From contig JAISYZ010000004.1 of assembly GCA_031269545.1 (NCBI GenBank), positions 1 through 64,000 on the forward strand: 64,000 nucleotides of DNA, in the 5' to 3' direction. The notes beneath the pieces are model-generated. The model made no database searches. It had not been told where the DNA came from and saw only the letters and a list, made by a program, of their open reading frames with translations. Below, piece by piece: positions 1-9,418 of this stretch; the first letter of the stretch is position 1; each line of letters starts with the position of its first letter. Origin of the DNA: Prevotellaceae bacterium (GTDB lineage Bacteria; Bacteroidota; Bacteroidia; Bacteroidales; UBA932). The position numbers were made by a program, and so were the translations under genes.

Positions 1-306
1 AGGGTAAGACATATTTAATCAACTTTTCTAACATAACAAATAATAATTTTAAATTATGCAAAGATAATAATTTGAAGCGAATATCAAACATTGTAGACAC
101 AGGGTTTTGCTGGTGAGCCGAAGCAATCCAGAAAATTATTTGCCATTTTTTCATTGTTTATTTTTCTGGATTAACTCCGCTGCGCTTCGGTTGCTTCGTC
201 GCTGCGCTCCTCGCAATGACGTGCTGCTTGCTTTTATGTCAAAATAAAATTGACAGAAATAATGTCGTATTATTGCTGATTTTTTTATTTTTAAGGACTG
301 ACTATA
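1..306 (-). repeat. Dispersed hairpin element, copy F (REP-bearing, one end only)
   Basis: Gene-free stretch. Bases 285-306 hold one end of the dispersed element (TTTTTAAGGACTGACTATA, the inverted repeat read on the minus strand). Bases 150-290 are nearly identical to 46735-46885, including a REP-like block ending CTCCTCGCAATGACG. A second REP-like piece, GAAGCAATCCAG, lies at 120-131. The opposite terminal repeat is not in the window. The end lies about 36 bases past the folB stop codon. I see nothing else in bases 1-100. Confidence 0.7.
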
Positions 307-341
307 ATAAAGTCAGTGAACAATCTTCAATTTTCGGGGGA

Positions 342-722
342 TTATCCGGAACACGAAGAAATCCGTTGCGACGGAAGTTGCATTGTAACGCTTGCGCAGT
401 ATATTTTTCCGCCCATTGGCGGGTTTACTTTGCTGATTTTTACGCTTATGGTTTCTATGTTGTCAATTTCTTGATAAACAGCGTCAAGTATGCGTTTACA
501 GACATTTTCGAGCAAATGCGATCTTTGTTTCATTTCTCTGCCAACAATATTGTATATTGTCTGATAATTAACTGCATCATTAATATTATCGGTAATTTCG
601 GATAATGATTCTTTGGCAGTTATTTTTAAATTAACAATGAATTTGTTTCCTGTAATTTGCTCTTCTTCAAAACAGCCGTGATGAGCAAAAAATTCCATGT
701 TTTCGAGTTCTATTGTGTGCAT
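342..722 (-). CDS. folB: Dihydroneopterin aldolase
   Basis: The 126-residue product matches the size and pattern of FolB, which converts 7,8-dihydroneopterin to 6-hydroxymethyl-dihydropterin and glycolaldehyde in cytosolic folate synthesis. Visible signatures are the N-terminal IELENMEFFAHHGCFEEE, where the family has a FxxxHG motif and acidic residues, the central NYQTIYNIV segment, and the C-terminal KVNPPMGG stretch near the pterin site. The last dozen residues (LPSQRISSCSG) look unlike the family's usual short tail and may reflect rearrangement next to the repeat element just downstream. The ATG at 720-722 is the only good start. It is first in a loose minus-strand series with the DUF2795 gene. 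Confidence 0.88.
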   Translation of the reverse strand: MHTIELENMEFFAHHGCFEEEQITGNKFIVNLKITAKESLSEITDNINDAVNYQTIYNIVGREMKQRSHLLENVCKRILDAVYQEIDNIETISVKISKVNPPMGGKIYCASVTMQLPSQRISSCSG

Positions 723-797
723 ATCAAAATTTATTTCATATATAATAAAGATAGAAGATCAAACGAGATCTTCTATCCATACAACAATATTATGAAT

Positions 798-1019
798 TTA
801 ATATTCATCTTCATTAAAGAAGAAGTCGTCTTTACTGGGATAATCAGGCCAAATATCGTCAATATTTTCATAAATTTCACCATCGTCTTCCAGTTCTTGA
901 AGATTTTCAACAACTTCCAACGGAGCGCCGGAACGTACGGCATAATCAATTAATTCTTCCTTGGTTGCAGGCCAAGGAGCGTCTTCTAATTTTGAAGCAA
1001 GTTCTAATGTCCAGTACAT
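798..1019 (-). CDS. DUF2795 family small acidic protein
   Basis: A 73-residue, strongly acidic protein. It begins MYWTLELASKLEDAPWPATK, followed by EELIDYAVRSGAPLEVVENLQ, which is the DUF2795 pattern (a short helical domain conserved across Bacteroidetes). The tail DDIWPDYPSKDDFFFNEDEY is rich in Asp, Glu and aromatic residues. No signal peptide or membrane segment is present, so it is probably cytosolic. Its function is unknown. It lies between folB and the adenosyltransferase gene with its own upstream gap. A near-consensus -7 motif (TACTTTCG, minus strand) is present at about 1074-1085. Confidence 0.75.
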   Translation of the reverse strand: MYWTLELASKLEDAPWPATKEELIDYAVRSGAPLEVVENLQELEDDGEIYENIDDIWPDYPSKDDFFFNEDEY

Positions 1020-1152
1020 AATAAAAATTTTTAATAATTAACCAATTAATAATTCAACTCCATATTTTGGAAGTGCGAAAGTATAAATAATTTTGATTAA
1101 AACAATATGTTTAGTGAAATTTTTACAAACAATAATTTATAAATTGTTAATA

Positions 1153-1695
1153 TCATTTGTCAGGTATCCATAAAAGTTCTTGAATATCAAGATCTTTATG
1201 CAGTTTCCGTGCAAGAATAAAAAGATAGTCCGATAAGCGATTTATATAAATCAACACATTTTCGGGAACAGGGTATTCTTCATCAACTCGCAAAATCAGT
1301 CGTTCGGCTCGGCGACAAATGCATCGCGCAATATGACAGAAGGAGGGACAGTTGTGTCCTCCCGGAAGCACAAAATATCTGAGCGGCTCAAGTTCTGCAT
1401 CGTATTTGTCTATTTCGTTTTCGAGCAAATAAATGTCGTCATCGGTAATCTGGCGAAGTTTTTTTGCACGTTCATCGCTTGCAACAATTGCTGCAATGTC
1501 CATCAGTTTGATTTGAATTTGGTGCAAAGTTGCAATTATATGCAAGTCAATTTTTTGCGAACGAATCAATCCTATATATGAAATCAGTTCGTCAACCGTT
1601 CCGTACGCTTCGACACGAATGTGAAATTTGGGAACTCGCGTACCGCCAATCAAAGATGTTATGCCCTTATCGCCTGTTTTTGTATAAATTTTCAT
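1153..1695 (-). CDS. ATP:cob(I)alamin adenosyltransferase, PduO type
   Basis: This 180-residue protein has the PduO/MMAB pattern: N-terminal KIYTKTGDKGITSLIGGTRV (ATP-binding loop), EAYGTVDELISYIG, and the C-terminal RCICRRAERLILRV helix carrying the Arg residues that contact ATP and cobalamin. It transfers the adenosyl group of ATP to cob(I)alamin to make coenzyme B12, used by enzymes such as methylmalonyl-CoA mutase. The length fits the family. The start is the ATG at 1693-1695, and a -7 motif (TAAATTTG, minus strand) sits 20 bases upstream. No other cobalamin genes are nearby, so it is probably expressed on its own. Confidence 0.92.
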   Translation of the reverse strand: MKIYTKTGDKGITSLIGGTRVPKFHIRVEAYGTVDELISYIGLIRSQKIDLHIIATLHQIQIKLMDIAAIVASDERAKKLRQITDDDIYLLENEIDKYDAELEPLRYFVLPGGHNCPSFCHIARCICRRAERLILRVDEEYPVPENVLIYINRLSDYLFILARKLHKDLDIQELLWIPDK

Positions 1696-1714
1696 GATAT
1701 TATTTATTTTTTTA

Positions 1715-1722
1715 CAAATTTA
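1715..1722 (-). promoter_or_regulatory. Bacteroidetes -7 promoter motif for the adenosyltransferase
   Basis: CAAATTTA on the plus strand reads TAAATTTG on the minus strand, an exact TAnnTTTG match 20 bases before the start codon. Confidence 0.5.
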
Positions 1723-1798
1723 CATGAAATATTTTGAATTATATGCAGGCAAATTACAGTTGAGAAAAATATTATGACTTTTTAATTGATTTACAATC

Positions 1799-3352
1799 TT
1801 ATTTGAAAACAGCATTTTTAATCTTTTCGGCGCATTTTTCGCCGTCCATTGCCGAAGATGTTATTCCGCCTGCGTATCCTGCGCCTTCGCCGCAAACATA
1901 CAATCCTTCGATATCGACATGTTGCATGTCGTCGTTGCGCGGAATGCGGACAGGCGAAGATGAGCGCGACTCAACTCCTGCAATCAATGCTTCGGCGGTA
2001 AGAAATCCGCGCATTTTTTTATCAAAAATTCTGAATGCTTCCTGCAAACGTCTGGCAAGAGCATCGGGCAACCACTCGTGCAGAGCGGATGTCGCCAGTC
2101 CGACAATATATGAGCAGTCGGGCAGAGAAGATGAATATTTCGAGTTTACAAAATCAGTCAAACGCTGTGCGGGAGCAACTTGTCCGCCGCCGCCATTTGC
2201 AAAAGATGACTGTTCTATTTGCTGCTGAAATTTCAGTCCACACATGTTTTCATACTTTTCAAAATCTTTCAAATCTTCAATTCGCGTTTCCACTACAATT
2301 CCCGAATTTGCAAATGCCGTATGCCTTTGCGACGACGACATTCCGTTTACAACAATCTCGGCGGCTGATGTTGATGCGGGAACGATATATCCTCCCGGAC
2401 ACATGCAAAACGAATATACGCCGCGCCCGTATGCCTGCGCCGTCAACGCATAACTTGCGGCGGGCAAAAATTCTCCACGCGTTTTGCAATGATACTGTAT
2501 CGAATCAATCAGCGATTGCGGATGCTCTACCCGCACGCCGACAGCAAAATTTTTCGCTTCGATTTTTATATTTTTTCTGTCCAGCAATTCATATATGTCG
2601 CGAGCCGAATGTCCTGTTGCAAGCGCTATGGCTTTTGCCTCGTAAATATTGCCGTTCGAGCATTTTACTCCCAACGCTTTTTTATTGGAAATAATTATAT
2701 CATCAACCTTGCTGTCGAAATAAATTTTGCCGCCACATTCGACTATTGTGCGGCTCATATTTTTAACAATTTCGGGCAATTTGTCGGTACCAATATGAGG
2801 ATGCGATTCGTAGAGAATTTCGTCCTGCGCTCCATGAAAATGGAAACGTTGAAGTATTCCGAAAACGTTACCGCGCTTATTTGAACGTGTATATAATTTA
2901 CCGTCCGAAAATGTTCCTGCTCCGCCTTCGCCGTAACAATAGTTTGACTCGGCATTTACGGTTTTGGCGCGAATCATTGCAGCAATGTCTTTTTTACGCT
3001 CGCTTACATTTTTTCCACGTTCGAGAATCACAGGTTTCAATCCAAGTTCTATAAGTCGAAGCGAGGCAAACAATCCTGCCGGACCCGAACCGACAATTAC
3101 GACTTCAGGCTTGTTTGTTACATTTTGATATTTAAATTCCTCTTTGAGCAATACAGGTTTCTCGCCGCAGAATACATTCAGAGTCAAGTTTATTTTCGGC
3201 TCGCGCGAGCGTGCATCTATTGATTTGCGCTCGATGCGAATGTCGCTTATTTCGGAGGCTGCAACGTTGAGTTTTTGCGCTGCTAACCTTTTTATAATCT
3301 CACTGTTACTTGCATCTTCGGGCGAAGCGGTTATTTGTATTTTTTGCTGCAT
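1799..3352 (-). CDS. FAD-dependent oxidoreductase, uncharacterised family
   Basis: A 517-residue protein with an N-terminal region of about 100 residues followed by a dinucleotide-binding fold, VVIVGSGPAGLFASLRLIE, and an acidic-end strand, PVILERG. Further on are the family-typical CYGEGGAGTFSDGKLYTR and a C-terminal FAD-binding stretch YVCGEGAGYAGGITSSAMDG. This matches the large NAD(FAD)-utilising dehydrogenase family common in Bacteroidetes and Firmicutes, whose substrate is not established. No signal peptide is present, so it is cytosolic. It stands alone between the adenosyltransferase and LRR genes. The base composition is somewhat more GC-rich than in flanking genes. Confidence 0.88.
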   Translation of the reverse strand: MQQKIQITASPEDASNSEIIKRLAAQKLNVAASEISDIRIERKSIDARSREPKINLTLNVFCGEKPVLLKEEFKYQNVTNKPEVVIVGSGPAGLFASLRLIELGLKPVILERGKNVSERKKDIAAMIRAKTVNAESNYCYGEGGAGTFSDGKLYTRSNKRGNVFGILQRFHFHGAQDEILYESHPHIGTDKLPEIVKNMSRTIVECGGKIYFDSKVDDIIISNKKALGVKCSNGNIYEAKAIALATGHSARDIYELLDRKNIKIEAKNFAVGVRVEHPQSLIDSIQYHCKTRGEFLPAASYALTAQAYGRGVYSFCMCPGGYIVPASTSAAEIVVNGMSSSQRHTAFANSGIVVETRIEDLKDFEKYENMCGLKFQQQIEQSSFANGGGGQVAPAQRLTDFVNSKYSSSLPDCSYIVGLATSALHEWLPDALARRLQEAFRIFDKKMRGFLTAEALIAGVESRSSSPVRIPRNDDMQHVDIEGLYVCGEGAGYAGGITSSAMDGEKCAEKIKNAVFK

Positions 3353-3426
3353 TTTATATTTTGTTATAAAGACTTACACGAAAGTTTCGCAAAGGTTTTT
3401 ATCATAAATCATTGACATATTAATTA

Positions 3427-4434
3427 TTATCTTTGCACTTTAACATTGTTGTCGCAATCTAAATCTTTCAACTTTGTATATTTACTAATATCCAAAGTTG
3501 TTAAACGATTATTGGTACAATCTATTTTTTTTAATTCAGGACAATTGATAATATTCAGACTCGTTAATTGATTATAGGAACACCGTAATTCTGACAATCT
3601 CGGGCAATTGCTAATATCCAAAGTTGTTAATTGATTATAGTTGCACCATAATTCTACTAATTTCGGACAATTGCCAATATTCAGACTCGTTAATTGATTT
3701 TGTTCGCAATATAATCCTCTTAACTCCTCGTTATATTTATTTACAACCAAAGTTGTTAATTGATTTTGCTGGCAACGTAAATACATTAATCTACTACATT
3801 TACTTATATCCAAAGTCGTTAAGTTATTTTCGATGCAATCTAAATGTCTCATCTCAGGACAATTACTAATATCTAAACTTGTTAATTGATTATTGTCGCA
3901 TGATATCCATTCCAACTTCGGACAACTACCTATATTCAATCTTGTTAATTGATTTTTGTGGCAAAATAAAGTTTGTAACTCTGTGCATTTACTAATATCT
4001 AAATTTGTTAAACGATTATTGGTACAATATATTTTTCTTAATTCAGGACAATTGATAATATTCAGACTCGTTAATTGATTATGGGAACACCGTAATTCTT
4101 GTAAATTATCAACAGTTATAACAATATTATGCAATTTTTCATCTATATATTTGTGAAAAAACACTAACCAATCATCGTCGTTTATTTTACTATCATTAAT
4201 GTTTGATATTGCCCCGTCTCCCCATTTAATTTTTATATTTGTAGCATCTTTACTTAATAAAACTGAAACTGAAACCTCTCTCTTGTAAGATTCCATTATA
4301 ATCTGTTCTTTCTGTTTACAAGCAATTACTGTTAATATCAACAGTATTAGACCAAATAATTTTATTTTTTTTATGTGTTTATATTTTTTATTTGTCTTAT
4401 AATCATTCCCTTGTGTGTCCGAATTTTTTATCAT
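3427..4434 (-). CDS. Leucine-rich-repeat lipoprotein
   Basis: A 335-residue protein. A long basic N-region leads into a hydrophobic segment ending LILTVIAC, a lipobox whose Cys is near residue 39, so it is probably an envelope lipoprotein. After a linker containing IKIKWGDG come about eleven 21-residue repeats of the form L..L.C..NQLTSLDISNCP (about residues 108-330), typical of Bacteroidetes extracellular LRR proteins. Such domains usually bind proteins; the ligand is unknown. At the DNA level, repeats 1-2 and 9-10 are almost identical, so copy number could change by recombination. It stands alone, with a REP-like sequence upstream. Confidence 0.85.
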   Translation of the reverse strand: MIKNSDTQGNDYKTNKKYKHIKKIKLFGLILLILTVIACKQKEQIIMESYKREVSVSVLLSKDATNIKIKWGDGAISNINDSKINDDDWLVFFHKYIDEKLHNIVITVDNLQELRCSHNQLTSLNIINCPELRKIYCTNNRLTNLDISKCTELQTLFCHKNQLTRLNIGSCPKLEWISCDNNQLTSLDISNCPEMRHLDCIENNLTTLDISKCSRLMYLRCQQNQLTTLVVNKYNEELRGLYCEQNQLTSLNIGNCPKLVELWCNYNQLTTLDISNCPRLSELRCSYNQLTSLNIINCPELKKIDCTNNRLTTLDISKYTKLKDLDCDNNVKVQR

Positions 4435-4495
4435 GGATGTTTCATATTTTTACTGATTTAAAGATTTAATAATTTACTTCTTCCAATCCGTTTAT

Positions 4496-4556
4496 GTAGC
4501 TCCCATCTGGATTGCTTCAGGCTAACGCCTTCGCAATGACGTTCTCTTAATTGTTA
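4496..4556. repeat. REP-like intergenic repeat
   Basis: The stretch contains TCTGGATTGCTTCAGGCTAA and CTTCGCAATGACG, the same sequence family as the REP-like blocks at 118-215, 46618-46811 and 46948-47010. Confidence 0.6.
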
Positions 4557-4570
4557 ATTATTAATTGCAT

Positions 4571-6391
4571 CTAAAATCTGTAAGTAAGCCCTACGGAGGC
4601 AATAAATCCCGGCACTTGATAGCGACTGTAAATATCGTATTTCTGGTTTAATACATTCGACAAATTTCCAAATACCGAAAAACTGTTTGTAATAAGATAC
4701 TCGGCTCCAATGCTCAAATCAAAAACGTCTTTCAGTTTGCGGTCTGTTACAGTTGGAAGAGCAAGCATATCGTCTGTTATGAAAAAATTGTCAACAGCAT
4801 AACGTTTGAGCAATGTTCGCAAATCGGCAGTAAGAACCAAATCGTACGAAATTTTATAACGTAAATTCAAATTGCCTTCAAAAGTCGGCTTGTGCCATGC
4901 GTGTTCAATTTCGATATTATCCTCCGTCTTTAAGTTATATTTATTATAAACCGCTTTTGCATAAATCGAAAATAAATCATCATTGTACGACAGTTCAGCT
5001 CCTATATTTATCTTATTTCCTTTGGCATATCCTACATTGAAGTTTTTGTAATCACAATCAAGTCTATTATAAGGCAGAGGCGAAAACGATGTCCAAAACG
5101 TCTGTATTACATTATTTCCATATAACGGTAAATATTCGAGTTTTGAATATGATGCAAATACATTATACGAAAAAGATTCAATATCGCCTTTTATCGAGAA
5201 TGTTCCGATAATTTTATAATTGGTATTTTTGAATACAGGATTTGCAAAATATGTAAATACACCACCCGCATCTCCAACCTGTTCTACCATATTCCCGAAA
5301 GATATATAATTATTTTCCAAAGCGAGTTTGCGGAAGTTGTTTACTTCGGTTTCGCCTTTTATTTCTATTGCGGGAGTAAAATAATCGTGAATTTTGTAGG
5401 ATGCTGAAACGGCTGGATAAATGCGATGTTTTATTTTGTCGTTGTAACTGTCCAAAAGATACTGCGCTCCGAGTTTTACCGAAAAGTAATCGTCATTGTA
5501 AGCCCATGAAGGCAAGGCGCTCAACAGAATATTATTGCCCAAAGTGTCAAGATCTTTGTTGCGGTTGTACAATGCAGCACGCGCTGCTATTGACACCGAT
5601 TGAGTTTCGTCTTCAAGGTCGGCGCCAAGCAAGCCCGAAAGGGCAAAGGCGGTTTCTTTCATTGTTGCGCCTTTCACATCTTCGTATTTGTCGCGTGCAT
5701 TGAAAAGTTGATATGATGCTCCAAACGAATAAAAAACTTCGCCCGCATCTCTGTCGGATTTCCAGAGAAGATTTCCGTTAAAAAGATTCATCGCGCGTTT
5801 ATCCTTATCAGGAGGAGAAAAAACATAAGTAATAAAATCAGGGTCGTAACCGTAGAGATACAAATCGCGGCGCGAATAGTCGGCATTAAGCGTAACGGTT
5901 GAACCATAGAGGAAGAATTTTGAAAAAAGTCCCAAGTCGTTGTTCATAAAATCGCTTTTTACCTTTTTGGAGTATTGATCGCCTTCGAGTTTTGTTTTAC
6001 CGAAAAACGAGCGGTGATTTGCGTAAAAACCGACCAGAACCGTTTCGGTATTTTTGTTGCTTATGTAAAAATCGAGCAATGGCGAAATTTGATAACCTAT
6101 GCCTGCCCTGATATATCCAAGTCCGGGAAGTGAATTGTCGCCTTCGATAATTTTTGCAGACGAAATCGGCGCAAGTCCGAAATTTCCGGGCGATGATTTT
6201 GGAAATATCGAATAACTGAAAGCATCGCGGACATTTGACGAGTCGGCGGTGATTGTCGGTTCGTACCAGATTTTTTGAGCATCCATAACCGTTGGATCAT
6301 AGTTGCGTGTAACTTCAACATCTTTGTTGGGCTGAGCCGTAAGCGCAAATGCAAATCCGCTCAAAATGATTATTGTCAATATTTTTTTCAT
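4571..6391 (-). CDS. Outer-membrane beta-barrel protein, TonB-receptor-like without a recognisable plug
   Basis: A 606-residue protein with a cleavable signal peptide (MKKILTIIILSGFAFALTAQ). Alternating aromatic and polar strands run throughout, and it ends NVLNQKYDIYSRY...VGLTYRF, the closing-strand pattern of TonB-dependent receptors with a terminal Phe. I see neither a plug domain nor a TonB box, so an outer-membrane barrel of unknown cargo is the safest call. It lies 18 bases after the TPR gene on the same strand and is almost certainly co-transcribed with it. A periplasmic or surface TPR partner plus a barrel suggests an envelope export or assembly function, which is an inference. Confidence 0.8.
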   Translation of the reverse strand: MKKILTIIILSGFAFALTAQPNKDVEVTRNYDPTVMDAQKIWYEPTITADSSNVRDAFSYSIFPKSSPGNFGLAPISSAKIIEGDNSLPGLGYIRAGIGYQISPLLDFYISNKNTETVLVGFYANHRSFFGKTKLEGDQYSKKVKSDFMNNDLGLFSKFFLYGSTVTLNADYSRRDLYLYGYDPDFITYVFSPPDKDKRAMNLFNGNLLWKSDRDAGEVFYSFGASYQLFNARDKYEDVKGATMKETAFALSGLLGADLEDETQSVSIAARAALYNRNKDLDTLGNNILLSALPSWAYNDDYFSVKLGAQYLLDSYNDKIKHRIYPAVSASYKIHDYFTPAIEIKGETEVNNFRKLALENNYISFGNMVEQVGDAGGVFTYFANPVFKNTNYKIIGTFSIKGDIESFSYNVFASYSKLEYLPLYGNNVIQTFWTSFSPLPYNRLDCDYKNFNVGYAKGNKINIGAELSYNDDLFSIYAKAVYNKYNLKTEDNIEIEHAWHKPTFEGNLNLRYKISYDLVLTADLRTLLKRYAVDNFFITDDMLALPTVTDRKLKDVFDLSIGAEYLITNSFSVFGNLSNVLNQKYDIYSRYQVPGFIASVGLTYRF

Positions 6392-6409
6392 AATATTTTT
6401 ATTTAAAAT

Positions 6410-9400
6410 TTAATCTTTTTTATCTTTCAGTTTTTTTATGGTTTCGAGAGTTTCCTTTGCTTCGTCAAACACTCCGTCATTCGTTTTTTTGTAATTTCCG
6501 ATTATGCTGTTAAGTATTGCTTCAGCCTGAAAATACTCTTTTTTATCAATATAAATATTTGCAAGCACAATCAGACTGCGGGCAATCCATTCTCCATGAA
6601 AAGATTTGGATTCATTAAAACTCAAAGCCATTTTTTCGGCTTCGGCGGCTTTTCCCGTTTGGTACAGATAGTCGATGATATTGTAAGTAGCCTCTGCGCC
6701 TTCGAGCGTTTGGGAATTTTGCGCCAGAATTTTGAAAACCGCTAAGGCTTCATCGTCTTTGTTGAGTTCCTTCAAAGCATGGGCTTTTGTCAAAAGCGCT
6801 TCGCGTTTGCTTTCTGCGCTGATTGTCGTCAATGCATAATATTTTGTAGCCATTTCGACTGTTTGTTGATAATTCTGAATTTTATAATATGCTCTCATGG
6901 CAAACAGCAAGGCTTCTTTTATATCATCGCCATTTGTTGATTCGACAGCGGCGCGTGCAAACGATTGTGCCGCCGATTCAAAATCTTCAATAAGGTATTT
7001 TGCGCGAGCATATCGGTTCAAAATATTTTGCGGAAGTCCGCTCACTGCCGTGATGTTGATTAAATCTTTGAACATGTCGGTGGCTTCGGCGTATTTTTGA
7101 TTTCGATAATAACAGTCGCCTATGTAATATTTTGCATGCAGATAATTATTTCCGTTTGGGAAATCTTTCATATATTGTTGCAGTGAAATTGTGGAATTGT
7201 TGCAGTCGCCGAGAAGATATTGGCGTTCGGCAGCGGCAAACGAAAGCGAATCGCGATTGTCTTTTGTTACCGAAATCTTTTTTCGGTCGGCGTATGCAAA
7301 AAATTCGTTTACTTTTCCCATATTGACGTAAATATCCTTTATTCCTGCGAGAGCCGTTTGCGCTTCAAGCGAATTGGGATATTCATCAATAACTCTTTTG
7401 TAATATGCCAGGGCTTCGTCGTTTCTGTCATCGTTGATATTTATAAGTCCAAGTTCTATCAATGCCTGACGATAATATGATGTTTTGCTGTATTTTTCCA
7501 GAATTTTCTTAAAATCTTTTTCGGCATTTACGTAATCTTGACTTTGGATGTACATTCTGCCCGATTCAAAATAAGCGGCAGCCGCATACTGCGAATTTGG
7601 ATATTGTGAAATAATTGTTGAAAGCAGTTTGCGTTTTTTCAAGTTATCGTTGAGTAAACCGAGCGACAATGCATTTTGATATAACGAATAGTCGGGATTT
7701 GACAATTTAATTGCGTAAGCGCGTTCATAATTTTCGCTTGCTTTTTTGAAATCGCGCTGTTTGAATTTGCAATCGCCTATTCGGTTATAACAATCGGCAA
7801 CATAAGTGTTTTTTGATGTTCCTGCAAGTGTCAGATATTTTGTAAACCACGATACGGCTTCGTTGATGTTTTTGTCATTGAGTTCGCAATATCCAAGCGT
7901 ATAATGAGCCATTTTGTATTCGTTGGTGTTTTTTGTGATGTTTGTATTTATAAAGTTTTTTAATCCTGTTTTTGCCGATTCATAATCTTTTTGGCTGTAT
8001 TGAATTTCGGCTTTCCAGTATTTTGCAAGGCTTGCAACCGTTGCATCGTATTTTGAGAATTTTAATGACGATTCAAAATGTTTAAGCGCTTTGTCAGGTT
8101 TTTTTGCTTTAAATTCTTCCAGTCCTGCATAATACGTTGCTTTTTGAAGATTTGCATAATCCTGTTCAGTCGGATTTGGTGTCATTTCTATCAATGCTAT
8201 TGCTTCGTCAAAGCGTTTTTCAGCGATATATGTATTCATCAAAAAGTTTCTTATTTGAGGATCATTTGCTTTCGATTTGTTGGTTTTTAGAAAATCGCTC
8301 ATTGGCTTTGTATCGCCTTTGACTTCCAAAGACAGTTTGGCGTAATTGAATTTTGCATCGACAGTTGTTTCTTCGTCAAAATTCATTTTACTTGCCCGCT
8401 CAAACATTGGCAGGGCTTTATCTTTTTTGTTGCTGTTTACATAAATGCCGCCAAACAGATATAAAACTTTTTGACTTAGCGTATCGTTTTTTATTGCTAC
8501 GCGCTGTAATGTTTGTGCTGCCTTGTCGTAATTTTCCTGTTTAAAATCAATAAAAGCCATAAGATAGTAATCGGCAGCAGAAATTTTACCGCGAGCCGAA
8601 GATGAATTTTCATATTTGTCGAAATATTCACGCGCTTTTGCATAGTCGTTTTTTGACAAATATGATTCTGCAACAACTCTTGCAACTTCGCCCTGACGCT
8701 GTTTTGCGGCTTTTTCGTAAAACGTTGTTCCTTCGCTTATAACTTTATCATATTCTTTCTGATAAAAATAAATTTGCAGAATATAATAAGGCACAATATT
8801 TCCAAAATCGTTGTCGTTTCTGAGATTGAGAAAACTTTCGAGAGCGGCTGCATATTTTTTTTGTTCGTACAAAGTGTGTGCGTAATAATATTCGGCTTGA
8901 GAAGCAAAACGCGTATGAATACTGTTTTTTGCATTTGCAAAGTATTGTAAAGCCTCGTCGGTATTTCCCGATTTGAGATAAGTTTGTCCGTATTTGAAAT
9001 CAAATTCGCCCTGTTCGCCGGGCGAAAGTTCACTCCGTTTCACCTGTTGAAAATACTTCGCAGCATCGCGATGCGAATTTTTTACATCGTAAAAATAAAT
9101 TCCGAGCCAGAATACCAAGTCGTTGCGCAGTTTGCTGTCGGGATATTTATTGATAAATGTTTGCGCCGTAACGTCAGCATTAGGCTGTTTGAGTTTGAGA
9201 GCGCACATGGCATTGTAATAATCAATATTTGATAATTTTGTCTGGTCGGTAGCCGCAGTTGAAGAGCGCTCCTGTAAAAATAATTGCTGCGCTTCAACAT
9301 AAACGCCTTTATTGTAAAGGTCGATAGCCTTGTTGTAATTGCTTTGTGCCTTTGCCGAAAAACATACTGTCGCCGATATAAAAACCAGCAATACAGATTT

Positions 9401-9418
9401 CAATAATTTTACTCTCAT
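6410..9418 (-). CDS. Large secreted tetratricopeptide-repeat protein
   Basis: A 1002-residue protein with a signal peptide (MRVKLLKSVLLVFISATVCFSAKAQ) followed almost entirely by TPR-like helical hairpins. Examples are GVYVEAQQLFLQ, KSGNTDEALQYFANAK, LKNDKNINEAVSWFTKYL-type units and RNQKYAEATDMFKDLI, giving an estimated 20 or more repeats. No catalytic domain is visible. TPR solenoids of this kind bind partner proteins, probably in the periplasm here. The gene is the first of a two-gene unit with the downstream barrel. A gene-poor 496-base region separates it from divergent pdxA. The family is common in Bacteroidetes, and I know of no assigned function. Confidence 0.88.
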   Translation of the reverse strand: MRVKLLKSVLLVFISATVCFSAKAQSNYNKAIDLYNKGVYVEAQQLFLQERSSTAATDQTKLSNIDYYNAMCALKLKQPNADVTAQTFINKYPDSKLRNDLVFWLGIYFYDVKNSHRDAAKYFQQVKRSELSPGEQGEFDFKYGQTYLKSGNTDEALQYFANAKNSIHTRFASQAEYYYAHTLYEQKKYAAALESFLNLRNDNDFGNIVPYYILQIYFYQKEYDKVISEGTTFYEKAAKQRQGEVARVVAESYLSKNDYAKAREYFDKYENSSSARGKISAADYYLMAFIDFKQENYDKAAQTLQRVAIKNDTLSQKVLYLFGGIYVNSNKKDKALPMFERASKMNFDEETTVDAKFNYAKLSLEVKGDTKPMSDFLKTNKSKANDPQIRNFLMNTYIAEKRFDEAIALIEMTPNPTEQDYANLQKATYYAGLEEFKAKKPDKALKHFESSLKFSKYDATVASLAKYWKAEIQYSQKDYESAKTGLKNFINTNITKNTNEYKMAHYTLGYCELNDKNINEAVSWFTKYLTLAGTSKNTYVADCYNRIGDCKFKQRDFKKASENYERAYAIKLSNPDYSLYQNALSLGLLNDNLKKRKLLSTIISQYPNSQYAAAAYFESGRMYIQSQDYVNAEKDFKKILEKYSKTSYYRQALIELGLININDDRNDEALAYYKRVIDEYPNSLEAQTALAGIKDIYVNMGKVNEFFAYADRKKISVTKDNRDSLSFAAAERQYLLGDCNNSTISLQQYMKDFPNGNNYLHAKYYIGDCYYRNQKYAEATDMFKDLINITAVSGLPQNILNRYARAKYLIEDFESAAQSFARAAVESTNGDDIKEALLFAMRAYYKIQNYQQTVEMATKYYALTTISAESKREALLTKAHALKELNKDDEALAVFKILAQNSQTLEGAEATYNIIDYLYQTGKAAEAEKMALSFNESKSFHGEWIARSLIVLANIYIDKKEYFQAEAILNSIIGNYKKTNDGVFDEAKETLETIKKLKDKKD

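Noticed and set aside
2035-2694. ORF of 219 residues opposite the FAD oxidoreductase
   Set aside because: It lies wholly inside a recognised gene on the other strand and matches no family.
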